NCBI RefSeq assembly: GCF_002014825.1
Contig: NZ_MUYU01000005.1
Location: 1-64,000 of the forward strand
Length of the DNA: 64,000 nt
Reading direction: 5' to 3'
Source: Moraxella pluranimalium
GTDB lineage: Bacteria; Pseudomonadota; Gammaproteobacteria; Pseudomonadales; Moraxellaceae
Under the pieces are notes generated by a model. The model was not told the DNA's origin and made no database searches. It saw only the letters and a list, made by a program, of their open reading frames with translations. Shown one piece after another: positions 38,609 to 46,544 of this stretch; position 1 is the stretch's first letter; every line of letters begins with the position of its first letter. The position numbers and the translations under genes were made by a program.

Positions 38609-39430
38609 ATGCTACTAAAAGGTCAGCGTTTTGTTGTCACTGGTATCGCCAGTAAACTGTCTATCGCTTGGGCGATTGCAGAGAGCCTACACCGTGAAGG
38701 TGCGGAGCTGATTTTGACTTATCCAAATGACAAAATCAAAAAGCGTGTCGATATGGCAGCCGAAGCATTCAACGCCACAGCCGTGATTGAGTGTGATGTC
38801 GCATCAGATGAGTCTATCGCCGCTTGCTTTGAAGAAGTGGCGAAGCACTGGGGTAATGGCGATGATCGTGGTGTCAATGGTATCGTACACGCCATTGGCT
38901 TTGCACCTGCAGATCAGCTTGATGGCGACTTTACCAGTGCGACCACTCGTGAAGGCAGCCAAATCGCGCACGACATCTCAAGCTACAGCTTTGTGGCACT
39001 TGCCAAAGCAGGTCGTGAACTGCTTGCTGCTCGTCAAGGCTCACTATTGACTCTAACCTACGAAGGCAGTATCTCTGTACTACCGAACTACAATGTCATG
39101 GGTATGGCAAAAGCTAGCCTAGAAGCATCGGTACGCTATCTAGCATCATCACTGGGTGGCGAAGGCATCCGTGTCAATGCCATCAGTGCAGGCCCAATCC
39201 GTACCCTAGCAGCGAGCGGTATCAAGTCATTCCGCCGTATGCTCGATGTCAGCGAAAAAATCGCACCGCTACAACGCAATGTCAGCCAAGAAGAAGTGGG
39301 CAACGCCGCCTTATTCCTGCTATCGCCATGGGCGAGTGGTGTGACGGGTGAGATTTTGTTCGTCGATGCAGGCTTTAATACCGTTGCCATCAGTGAGCAA
39401 ATCATGGCAATGGCATCAGATGGCGAATAA
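38609..39430 (+). CDS. fabI: enoyl-ACP reductase (NADH)
   Basis: FabI reduces trans-2-enoyl-ACP, the last step of each fatty-acid elongation cycle, and is the target of triclosan. The Rossmann start [16 protein letters not shown] is present. Catalytic residues Y151, Y161 and K168 lie in [20 protein letters not shown]. The [16 protein letters not shown] segment and the VDAGFN end are typical. The length of 273 aa is near E. coli (262). ACAAAGGATCAAACCC precedes the ATG. The T-run of its terminator is the insertion site of the IS1595 element. Confidence 0.97.
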   Translation: MLLKGQRFVVTGIASKLSIAWAIAESLHREGAELILTYPNDKIKKRVDMAAEAFNATAVIECDVASDESIAACFEEVAKHWGNGDDRGVNGIVHAIGFAPADQLDGDFTSATTREGSQIAHDISSYSFVALAKAGRELLAARQGSLLTLTYEGSISVLPNYNVMGMAKASLEASVRYLASSLGGEGIRVNAISAGPIRTLAASGIKSFRRMLDVSEKIAPLQRNVSQEEVGNAALFLLSPWASGVTGEILFVDAGFNTVAISEQIMAMASDGE

Positions 39431-39473
39431 GACTGATGCGATAGCCTGATGGCTATAAATAGCCACAATACAG

Positions 39474-39498
39474 CCACAACTTCGGTTGTGGTTTTTTT
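39474..39498 (+). terminator. terminator of fabI
   Basis: The stem CCACAAC/GTTGTGG with a TTCG tetraloop (39474-39480 with 39485-39491) is followed by seven T. The IS element begins two bases later. Confidence 0.9.
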
Positions 39499-39519
39499 AG
39501 GAGCTGACGTAGATAAGAT

Positions 39520-40173
39520 TTAAATCCCACACCATTTTCTCAATGTTTTAAGCTTTTGAGGTGGTGTGCCATCGTTAAAACGAAATTCACATTCTTTAAT
39601 AAAAAGATGGAAATGTTTCTTGTCAATGCCATTGTACTTTCTAAGCACTCGTTTGGCTTGATTCCAAAAGTTTTCAATGCCGTTGATGTGATTATGGTCT
39701 TTTGCAAACTCTCTTGAATGGTTAATTCTAAAATGCTTAAAATCGCTCACATCAAGAGCATTATAGCTTTTGTAGCAATCCGTATAAACAATACTATCAG
39801 GCTTGATTTTGCTTGTAATAATAGGCATTAGCGTATCGGTTTTGGTGTCTTTAACAACAACGGTATAAACTTTGCCATTTTGCTTTAAAAGACCAAATAC
39901 AGCAGTTTTACCACCAGTACCACGACCACGTTTACCCTTACGGATACCGCCAAAGTAACTTTCATCAAGTTCAATCTCGCCATCAAATAACTGACTAGCT
40001 TCAAGATTGAGATTGTATTCTATCACAAGTCTGATTTTATGGTAAAACAATATGGCTGTATTGTACTGAATACCAAGCAAATCCGCTGACGTTCTAGCAG
40101 TAACTTCTGCAACAAAAAATTCAAGCAGTTTTAACTGTAATTTTTTACTTAATTTACAACGAGTTAGCTTCAT
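39520..40173 (-). CDS. IS1595-family transposase, 217 aa
   Basis: A transposase of the ISXO2-like DDE/N domain type. The N-terminal part lacks the long zinc ribbon of larger IS1595 members, as in the IS1016 group. The catalytic acidic residues are in FDGEIELDESYFGGIRKGKRGRG and VYTDCYKSYNAL, then HINGIENFWNQAKRVLRKYNG. The frame is intact and fills the element, so it may be active. It is transcribed towards fabI, away from the adhesin gene. Confidence 0.93.
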   Translation of the reverse strand: MKLTRCKLSKKLQLKLLEFFVAEVTARTSADLLGIQYNTAILFYHKIRLVIEYNLNLEASQLFDGEIELDESYFGGIRKGKRGRGTGGKTAVFGLLKQNGKVYTVVVKDTKTDTLMPIITSKIKPDSIVYTDCYKSYNALDVSDFKHFRINHSREFAKDHNHINGIENFWNQAKRVLRKYNGIDKKHFHLFIKECEFRFNDGTPPQKLKTLRKWCGI

Positions 40174-40208
40174 ATTTTTAGTATATTATATGTGCTAATC
40201 TACGTCAG

Positions 40209-40216
40209 CCCCCCCC
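40209..40216 (+). repeat. C8 homopolymer at the IS right end, upstream of adhesin 1
   Basis: Eight C followed by eight T (40217-40224), 251 bp before the start of adhesin 1. The IS1016-type end normally has about four G/C here, so the tract appears expanded and is prone to slippage. A TACAAT -10-like box lies downstream at 40336-40341. Confidence 0.7.
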
Positions 40217-40466
40217 TTTTTTTTATTATGCAAATTTATGATAGTTTTACTGAATAATTTGTTATACAATTCCATTTTACAAAATATCTACAAAAGTTGA
40301 TAAACAGCAAGATGGATGACAATGTGTTATTTTGATACAATATAGAAACTTATATCCACAAACTGTCTGCATTATTATTCACAATGAAGTCTAGAAGAAT
40401 GCTTTTTATGAATATTTTCTGGTGCAATGTGAGTATTGTGTAGGCATACCACTTAAGGTGTTTTTT

Positions 40467-43400
40467 ATGAACAAGGTTTACAAGGTTGTTTGGAATTATT
40501 CTACTCAAAAATGGGTAGCGGTATCTGAGTTGGCAAAAGGTCGTGTGAAATCATCTGTGGGTAATGAATGCAAACAGATGACTTTGTTCAAGATTTCGCC
40601 ATTGAAGGTCGCCGTAATGCTAAGCCTGGGTGTCTTTACTACCAATGCTTTTGCTGCGATTGCAGAGGGAACACTTAATGGTACTACCAACTCAGACGTG
40701 TTAAATTACAACACAGTAAACAACCTTGCAGGACCAGGTGCTTCAGGAACTAATTATGCAACCGCTGTTGCGGCAATCCCTATTGGTTCAGGTTCTCAAG
40801 CCAACCAAGGTGGGGTTGTTGTTGGAAGTAAAAGTACCGCAAATGCTTTAGCAGTCGCAGTCGGCTCTGCAGCGACAGCTAATGGTTCATCTGCAGTTGC
40901 ACTTGGTGCCGCTACTTTAGCTCAAGGCGTTAACTCGCTTGCTATTATGCGTCAAGCTGGAGCAACTGGAAACTACTCTATGGCAATTGGTACGGCTGCT
41001 GCGACAACTGGCGAGGCTGGTATTGGTATTGGTAAATCGGTATTAAGTTCGGGCACAAGAGCAATTGCTATCGGTTCTGCAACAAATTCATCCACTAACA
41101 ACTATAATGCAAGTACTAATACTCAAGCTACAGCTACAGATAGTATTGCGATCGGTACCAAGGCAAGAGCAGCAGCGGCATCCTCTGTAGTTATTGGTGT
41201 TAATGCTTCAGGTGGCTCGGGTGCGGCTGGGCAAATGAATTCAATTGCAGTGGGTGCGAATTCAACTGCTGCGCATAATAATGCAACAGCAATTGGTTAT
41301 TGCGCAACCACATCTGGCGTGGATGCTATTGCAGTCGGCTCAAATGCAGTTGCCACTATCAATGCAACAGCCATTGGTTTGAATGCAACTGCATCAGTGG
41401 ATCGCTCTTTAGCTGTTGGTGAAAATACAAAAGCCACAGCGGGACAGTCTATTGCTCTTGGTTCTACACTGAATATTTCTGGCAGTCAGGCTATCGGGCT
41501 TGGTAATAATATGAATATTACAGGTGAGGGTGCGATTGGTATTGGTGGTGATGATTTTGGAACGGCAACCAGTTATACCGTTGCAGGGCAAACAATCACA
41601 TTGGCATCTGCATACCGTGAAACACAATCAAGCGGAAGGGGATCTGTTGCCGTGGGTACTCAAGCCCAATCTACAGGGGATTTTGCTTCAACACTTGGGG
41701 CTCACTCTTCTGCAGTTAAAGGAGCTACAGCACTCGGCGCATTCTCTGATGCCACATCAGAAGGGACGGTTGCAGTGGGGTTAAATGCAACTGCAAGTCA
41801 GGCTAATGCAACGGCAATCGGCGCAAATGCGACAGCAAGCCACTACCGAACAGTAGCTATCGGTTTGGATTCTACAGCTACTTATATGAATGCAACAGCT
41901 ATTGGTAGTCTTGCTCATGCAGACAAAGAAGATGCTATTGCAATTGGTGCAAAAGCAAATACAACGGGGAATTCGGCTGTTGCTATTGGTAAATCAGCAA
42001 ATTCTTCAGCCCAGAATTCCATTGCAATTGGTAATGGCGAAGGTAAAACAGGAGCCTCTGGCGATAACTCTATTGTATTAGGTGCTTATGGTGTTGCAAA
42101 TCAATCCAATGCTACTGCTATTGGTAGGACTGCTAATGCAGTAGCCCAAGATGCTATTGCTATTGGTAGACAAGCCAATGCTTCCTTAGCCGGTTCTTTG
42201 GCGCTTGGTAATGGCTCTGTAACGGGGATGTCAGTTCCTGATACGACTTTGAGTTATAACTTTGCAAATGATGCTGGGGCAAACGTTTTACCTAATACTC
42301 AAAAAGCAGCAAACTCTACTGTTTCTGTTGGTACAAGTTCATATCAACGCAAAATTATTAATCTAGCAGCGGGAGCAGTAACAGCAACCTCTACCGAAGC
42401 CATTAACGGCAGCCAGTTGTATGATGTGGTAACTAAAGTTGGTTTTAATATTCAAGAAAACGGTGCGGCGAAATCGCGTATCAATAATAACAATATCGTC
42501 AATTTTGCTGACGGCACTTATACCACTGCCAGCGTAACGGATGGGACAAACAGCTCAACTGTTAAATTTAATGTGGTAAATCAAGCCATTACGACAACCA
42601 ATGGCGTTGCTTCTGCGACAGGTGCAGCAGGTTTAGCAACTTCAGCAGATGTGGTAAATGCGGTGAATAATACCGGCTTTAACTTACAAGCTAATGGTGC
42701 GGATGGTTCGTTTATTAAATCGGGTAATACGGTCAATATTGCACAAGGTAGCAATATTGTCGTGAGTAAATCGGGCAATACCGTTACTGTTGCAACCAGT
42801 AAAACGCCAATCTTTGACAGCGTAGAGACTACTTCCTTAATTACTGGTCGTGCTGAGATACAGGGTGAATTAGAGGTAGCCGGTGAAGCAGTCTTCCAAG
42901 GCGGCATTACGGTTGATGGCGTACAAACTGTAGATATGGGTGGCAACCCAATCAACAATGTAGCAGAAGGTGTTTATGATACCGATGCGGTGAATGTGTC
43001 GCAGTTAAAAGCTAATGCTACCAAAGTTGTTGCGGGTAAAAATGTTAGTGTGAGCGACAGCAAAAGTGCAGACGGTACTACTTATACTATCAATGCAAAT
43101 GACACCAGTGCCAGCGTTTCGAGCGATAGCACATTATTAACTGTTACGGCAAATGGTACAAAAGCAAACGGCGATACTACGGTAACGGATTATAAAGTCA
43201 GTCTTACTCAAGGTTCTTTTGGTACACCAACTACGGGGGCATTGGTTGGCGGCACGACAGGCGTGGCAACAACAGCGGATGTCGTTACTGCGGTAAATAG
43301 TGGTTACTGGAAAGTGGGTAATAATGCTGGTGCTAAAACTGCAGAAATTAAATTTGGAGACCAAGTTAATTTCGTGAATGGCAGTGGCACGCTTTCTAAT

Positions 43401-45614
43401 GTAACGGGTGCTAATGTTAGTTTTGATGTTAATGTAGATGGCAAAACGATAACTGTGGGTAATGATGGTAAACTGGCAGTTAACACAAGTGCTTTACCTA
43501 AAGGGGTATCTGTTGAAGCAGGTAACCATACGACAGTAACTTCTAAAGCAGGCTCAGCGGGCGAAACGATTTATGTTGTTGATGCAGAGAAAACTACTGC
43601 AACAGCAGGCTCAGATGCTGTAAAAGTAACCGCAGGCACAAAAGATGCGATCGGTGTTACAAATTATACCGTGGATTTAAGTGACACAACTAAAGAGCAA
43701 CTTGCTAAAGCAAACACCGCCATCCAAAACTTCACAACAAGCGTTAATGGCGCCAAAGTTGAAACCATCACCAAAGACAACAACGATGTCGGCTTTGTCA
43801 ATGGTACAGGCACTACAGCTCGTGATGACAATGGTAATATCACCTTTGATATCAATAAAGCCAACCTAAGCACCGATGCCACAGGCACAGTCAGCTCAGA
43901 CAAATCAGGTAATAGCTTTGCAACAGCAACGAATGTGGCAGAGGCGATTAACTCTGCTTCAACAACGCTAACCAATAAAGGCCTAAACTTTACTGGTAAT
44001 GATGGCACCACAGCACGTAAACTTGGCGAAACCCTAAACATCACAGGTACAGCGTCAACTGCAGGTGCTTATAGCTCTGCCAATGTCAAAACTGTGGTAA
44101 CCGACGGTAAAGTGGAAATCCAAATTGCAGACAACCCTGTATTTGAAAACATCACTGCTCAAAATGTGAATGCAACCAACGTTAACGCAACCAACGTTAA
44201 TGCAACAACAGTCAACGCTACAGATGTCACCACAACCACGCTAACAACCACAGGTGATGCAACCATTGGTGGAGAGTTGGTCACTCAAGGTGGTATTCGA
44301 GTGGAAGGCACCCAAACCATTGATATGGGTGGTAACCAAATCAATAACGTGAAAGCTGGTACACTTGATACAGATGCGGTGAACCTAGCTCAGCTAAACA
44401 GCACGGTGGCGAACTCAGGTTGGACAGTCAAAGCCAATGGTGATGCTGGTGAACGTATCAACAATAATGGTGAAGTGAACTTCATCCAAGGGGATAACAT
44501 TGTTATCACCCGTACAGGTTCAGACATCACTGTTAAAACAGTAGATAGCCCGAACTTCACTACTGTCAACGCAACTACGGTTAATGCAACGACAGTTAAC
44601 GCAACAAACGTTAACGCCACCAACGTTACTACAACAGACCTAACCGCCACAGGTAATACCACAGTGAACAACTTCACTGTTCAAAATGGTGCAACGGTTG
44701 ATATGGGCAATAACGTTGTGACCAACGTTGCCAATGGTACGAAAGCGACAGATGCGGTCAATAAAGGTCAGTTAGATGAAGTGGCAGGCACAGCAAACAC
44801 CGCCATCCAAAACTTCACAACAAGCGTTAATGGCGCCAAAGTTGAAACCATCACCAAAGACAACAACGATGTCGGCTTTGTCAATGGTACAGGCACTACA
44901 GCTCGTGATGACAATGGTAATATCACCTTTGATATCAATAAAGCCAACCTAAGCACCGATGCCACAGGCACAGTCAGCTCAGACAAATCAGGTAATAGCT
45001 TTGCAACAGCAAATGACGTTGCCAATGCCATCAATAACGCCTCAAAAGCTGCCAAAACTGAAGTTAAAGCAGGTGATAACATTGTTGTAACCAACACCAC
45101 TGGTTCAGATGGTCAAACAGTTTATACCGTTGCAACATCAAAAGACTTAACAGTGGATAGTATTACAGCAGGCGATACTACCATCACTACAGATGGCGTG
45201 ACCATTGCTAATGGCCCAAGTATCACCAAATCAGGCATTAATGCAAACAACACGGTCATTACCAATGTTGCAGCAGGTACTAATGCTACAGATGTGGTGA
45301 ACGTATCTCAGCTACAAGGTATGGGTAATTACTTTAATCAACAGATTGAAGACATGAGAAATCATGTTAATATCGTTGAGGATAATTTGGAGGCTGGATT
45401 GGCTGGTGCACGAGCAATTGCGGCATTGCCACAGGTTTCTCGCCCTGGCGCTTCTATGTTGGCGGTAGGTCTTGGATCGTATGCTGATAAAGGTGCGATT
45501 GCTGTTGGCTTTAGTAGTATTAGTGATAATGGTAAGTTGACAATGAAAGTCAATGTTGATGCTAATACCGAAAACAAATTTGGTGCCGGTGTTGGTATGG
45601 GTTGGGAATGGTAA
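40467..45614 (+). CDS. trimeric autotransporter adhesin 1 (Hag/YadA-like), 1715 aa
   Basis: A type Vc surface adhesin. The extended signal peptide (ESPR) MNKVYKVVWNYSTQKWVAVSE is followed by a hydrophobic core and cleavage near AFA|AI (residue 63). I chose the ATG at 40467 because AAGGTG precedes it and the ESPR begins there. Residues about 100-600 are YadA-like head repeats (AIGxxAxAxGxxSxAIG). The stalk follows, with Trp-ring/neck motifs such as TDAVNVSQL. The C-terminal anchor (about 1640-1715) ends SDNGKLTMKVN ... GVGMGWEW, the trimeric beta-barrel strands. About twenty N-X-S/T sequons lie in the head, plus NVNAT tandem repeats. A 221-bp perfect repeat lies in the stalk. One Cys (AIGYCATT) is unusual for a head domain. 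Confidence 0.95.
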   Translation: MNKVYKVVWNYSTQKWVAVSELAKGRVKSSVGNECKQMTLFKISPLKVAVMLSLGVFTTNAFAAIAEGTLNGTTNSDVLNYNTVNNLAGPGASGTNYATAVAAIPIGSGSQANQGGVVVGSKSTANALAVAVGSAATANGSSAVALGAATLAQGVNSLAIMRQAGATGNYSMAIGTAAATTGEAGIGIGKSVLSSGTRAIAIGSATNSSTNNYNASTNTQATATDSIAIGTKARAAAASSVVIGVNASGGSGAAGQMNSIAVGANSTAAHNNATAIGYCATTSGVDAIAVGSNAVATINATAIGLNATASVDRSLAVGENTKATAGQSIALGSTLNISGSQAIGLGNNMNITGEGAIGIGGDDFGTATSYTVAGQTITLASAYRETQSSGRGSVAVGTQAQSTGDFASTLGAHSSAVKGATALGAFSDATSEGTVAVGLNATASQANATAIGANATASHYRTVAIGLDSTATYMNATAIGSLAHADKEDAIAIGAKANTTGNSAVAIGKSANSSAQNSIAIGNGEGKTGASGDNSIVLGAYGVANQSNATAIGRTANAVAQDAIAIGRQANASLAGSLALGNGSVTGMSVPDTTLSYNFANDAGANVLPNTQKAANSTVSVGTSSYQRKIINLAAGAVTATSTEAINGSQLYDVVTKVGFNIQENGAAKSRINNNNIVNFADGTYTTASVTDGTNSSTVKFNVVNQAITTTNGVASATGAAGLATSADVVNAVNNTGFNLQANGADGSFIKSGNTVNIAQGSNIVVSKSGNTVTVATSKTPIFDSVETTSLITGRAEIQGELEVAGEAVFQGGITVDGVQTVDMGGNPINNVAEGVYDTDAVNVSQLKANATKVVAGKNVSVSDSKSADGTTYTINANDTSASVSSDSTLLTVTANGTKANGDTTVTDYKVSLTQGSFGTPTTGALVGGTTGVATTADVVTAVNSGYWKVGNNAGAKTAEIKFGDQVNFVNGSGTLSNVTGANVSFDVNVDGKTITVGNDGKLAVNTSALPKGVSVEAGNHTTVTSKAGSAGETIYVVDAEKTTATAGSDAVKVTAGTKDAIGVTNYTVDLSDTTKEQLAKANTAIQNFTTSVNGAKVETITKDNNDVGFVNGTGTTARDDNGNITFDINKANLSTDATGTVSSDKSGNSFATATNVAEAINSASTTLTNKGLNFTGNDGTTARKLGETLNITGTASTAGAYSSANVKTVVTDGKVEIQIADNPVFENITAQNVNATNVNATNVNATTVNATDVTTTTLTTTGDATIGGELVTQGGIRVEGTQTIDMGGNQINNVKAGTLDTDAVNLAQLNSTVANSGWTVKANGDAGERINNNGEVNFIQGDNIVITRTGSDITVKTVDSPNFTTVNATTVNATTVNATNVNATNVTTTDLTATGNTTVNNFTVQNGATVDMGNNVVTNVANGTKATDAVNKGQLDEVAGTANTAIQNFTTSVNGAKVETITKDNNDVGFVNGTGTTARDDNGNITFDINKANLSTDATGTVSSDKSGNSFATANDVANAINNASKAAKTEVKAGDNIVVTNTTGSDGQTVYTVATSKDLTVDSITAGDTTITTDGVTIANGPSITKSGINANNTVITNVAAGTNATDVVNVSQLQGMGNYFNQQIEDMRNHVNIVEDNLEAGLAGARAIAALPQVSRPGASMLAVGLGSYADKGAIAVGFSSISDNGKLTMKVNVDANTENKFGAGVGMGWEW
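43709..43929 (+). repeat. 221-bp perfect direct repeat, copy 1
   Basis: This is identical to 44792-45012, offset 1083 bp (361 codons, in frame). It encodes NTAIQNFTTSVNGAKVETIT through SSDKSGNSFATA of the stalk. Recombination between copies would delete or duplicate 361 residues without frameshift. Confidence 0.95.
44792..45012 (+). repeat. 221-bp perfect direct repeat, copy 2
   Basis: The second copy of 43709-43929, within adhesin 1. I compared the two copies base by base and saw no difference. Confidence 0.95.
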
Positions 45615-45657
45615 TTTGTTAGCATTCTTGATCTTATAAAGCTGTAAACATAGTAGC

Positions 45658-45693
45658 AAATACCCCAAAGGATAATCTTTGGGGTATTTTTTT
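45658..45693 (+). terminator. terminator of adhesin 1
   Basis: The stem ATACCCCAAAG/CTTTGGGGTAT with loop GATAAT is followed by eight T. Confidence 0.92.
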
Positions 45694-46340
45694 TATGATG
45701 AGTTTTTTTTGGTGGATTGATGCCCGAGATAACATCCCGAGGTATATGTTATAAGAATATGCAAATTACGCATATCAGTCAAGGCGATAATCACAATGTG
45801 TTTACCTGTTATTTTTTTAATAACTCTAAAATAATAATTATGTAATATATTTTGTAATTGATTAATTTTTATACAAAAAATAATATTATTACAATTATAT
45901 AATGAAAAATTTCATATTTTTACCATTGAATAAGTGAAGTTCAAATTCACTTAATAATCCCACCTGTTTAGTATGCATAAAATGAATTATATTAATATTC
46001 ATATTATATTGGGCGATGGATAATATAAAAAAACTATAATATTACTAATTAACAATTTATTTGAATATAGTGTACTATTGCATAAAATTTCCATAAAAAT
46101 CAATAATATAGTATTTCATAAAATTATATAATGATGGTTTATTAATTGCATGAATTTATAATATTTTCGAATATATGCAATCCTATGATTGTAACAGTGG
46201 TTTATTATTATCGAATTTATATATTTTAATTATATTTAATATTATTGATTTTTTTATGCCATTGACATTTTATAAGTATATGATTTTATTATATAAATAA
46301 TTTATATATCTGTGAACAAATGTTTTTGTTACAATTTTCC
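45694..46340. other. very AT-rich spacer between the two adhesin genes
   Basis: About 650 bp with no credible frame on either strand. It is strongly AT-rich, with many TATA-like steps, unlike the flanking genes. Such DNA often binds H-NS-like silencers; no specific site can be named. Confidence 0.6.
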
Positions 46341-46343
46341 GCA

Positions 46344-46383
46344 GGGGGGGGGTGTGGAAATTGTGTAATTATCTTGCTAGAAT
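46344..46383 (+). promoter_or_regulatory. G9 tract and adjoining promoter of adhesin 2
   Basis: Nine G (46344-46352) lie immediately before a candidate promoter: TGGAAA (46355-46360), 17 bases, TAGAAT (46378-46383). The start codon is about 160 bp further on. A poly-G tract upstream of uspA1 in Moraxella catarrhalis controls its expression, so a similar switch is inferred. Confidence 0.65.
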
Positions 46384-46544
46384 ATAAATGTTAATAATAC
46401 TTCTGCATAAATTGAGCATCGGGAATTGGATGTAAATTTTGCATGGATTAAATCAGTTGCATTTGTAATTTTGCAGAATTCTTATGTGATTGATTTGGTT
46501 ATTTTTTTATTCTATTGGTTAGCGGTTATTAATTGAGGTGATTT

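Larger units (their letters stand above)
39500..40217. mobile_element. IS1595-family (IS1016-like) insertion sequence, about 718 bp
   Basis: The left end GCTGACGTAGATAAG (39503-39517) is inverted at the right end (CTAATCTACGTCAGC, 40195-40209) with one mismatch. This fits the IS1016 group of IS1595. One transposase gene fills the element. The flanks share TTTTTTTA (39492-39499 and 40218-40225), compatible with the 8-bp duplication of this family, although low complexity weakens it. The right end carries a run of eight C. Confidence 0.85.

Noticed and set aside
40422..40466. An upstream in-frame start for adhesin 1 adding 15 residues
   Set aside because: The ESPR motif begins exactly at the ATG at 40467, which has AAGGTG in front; the longer form would mask the signal peptide.
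43700..45100. CRISPR-like regular repeats in the adhesin genes
   Set aside because: The repeats are coding, in frame, variable in unit and spacing, and have no unique spacers or cas genes.
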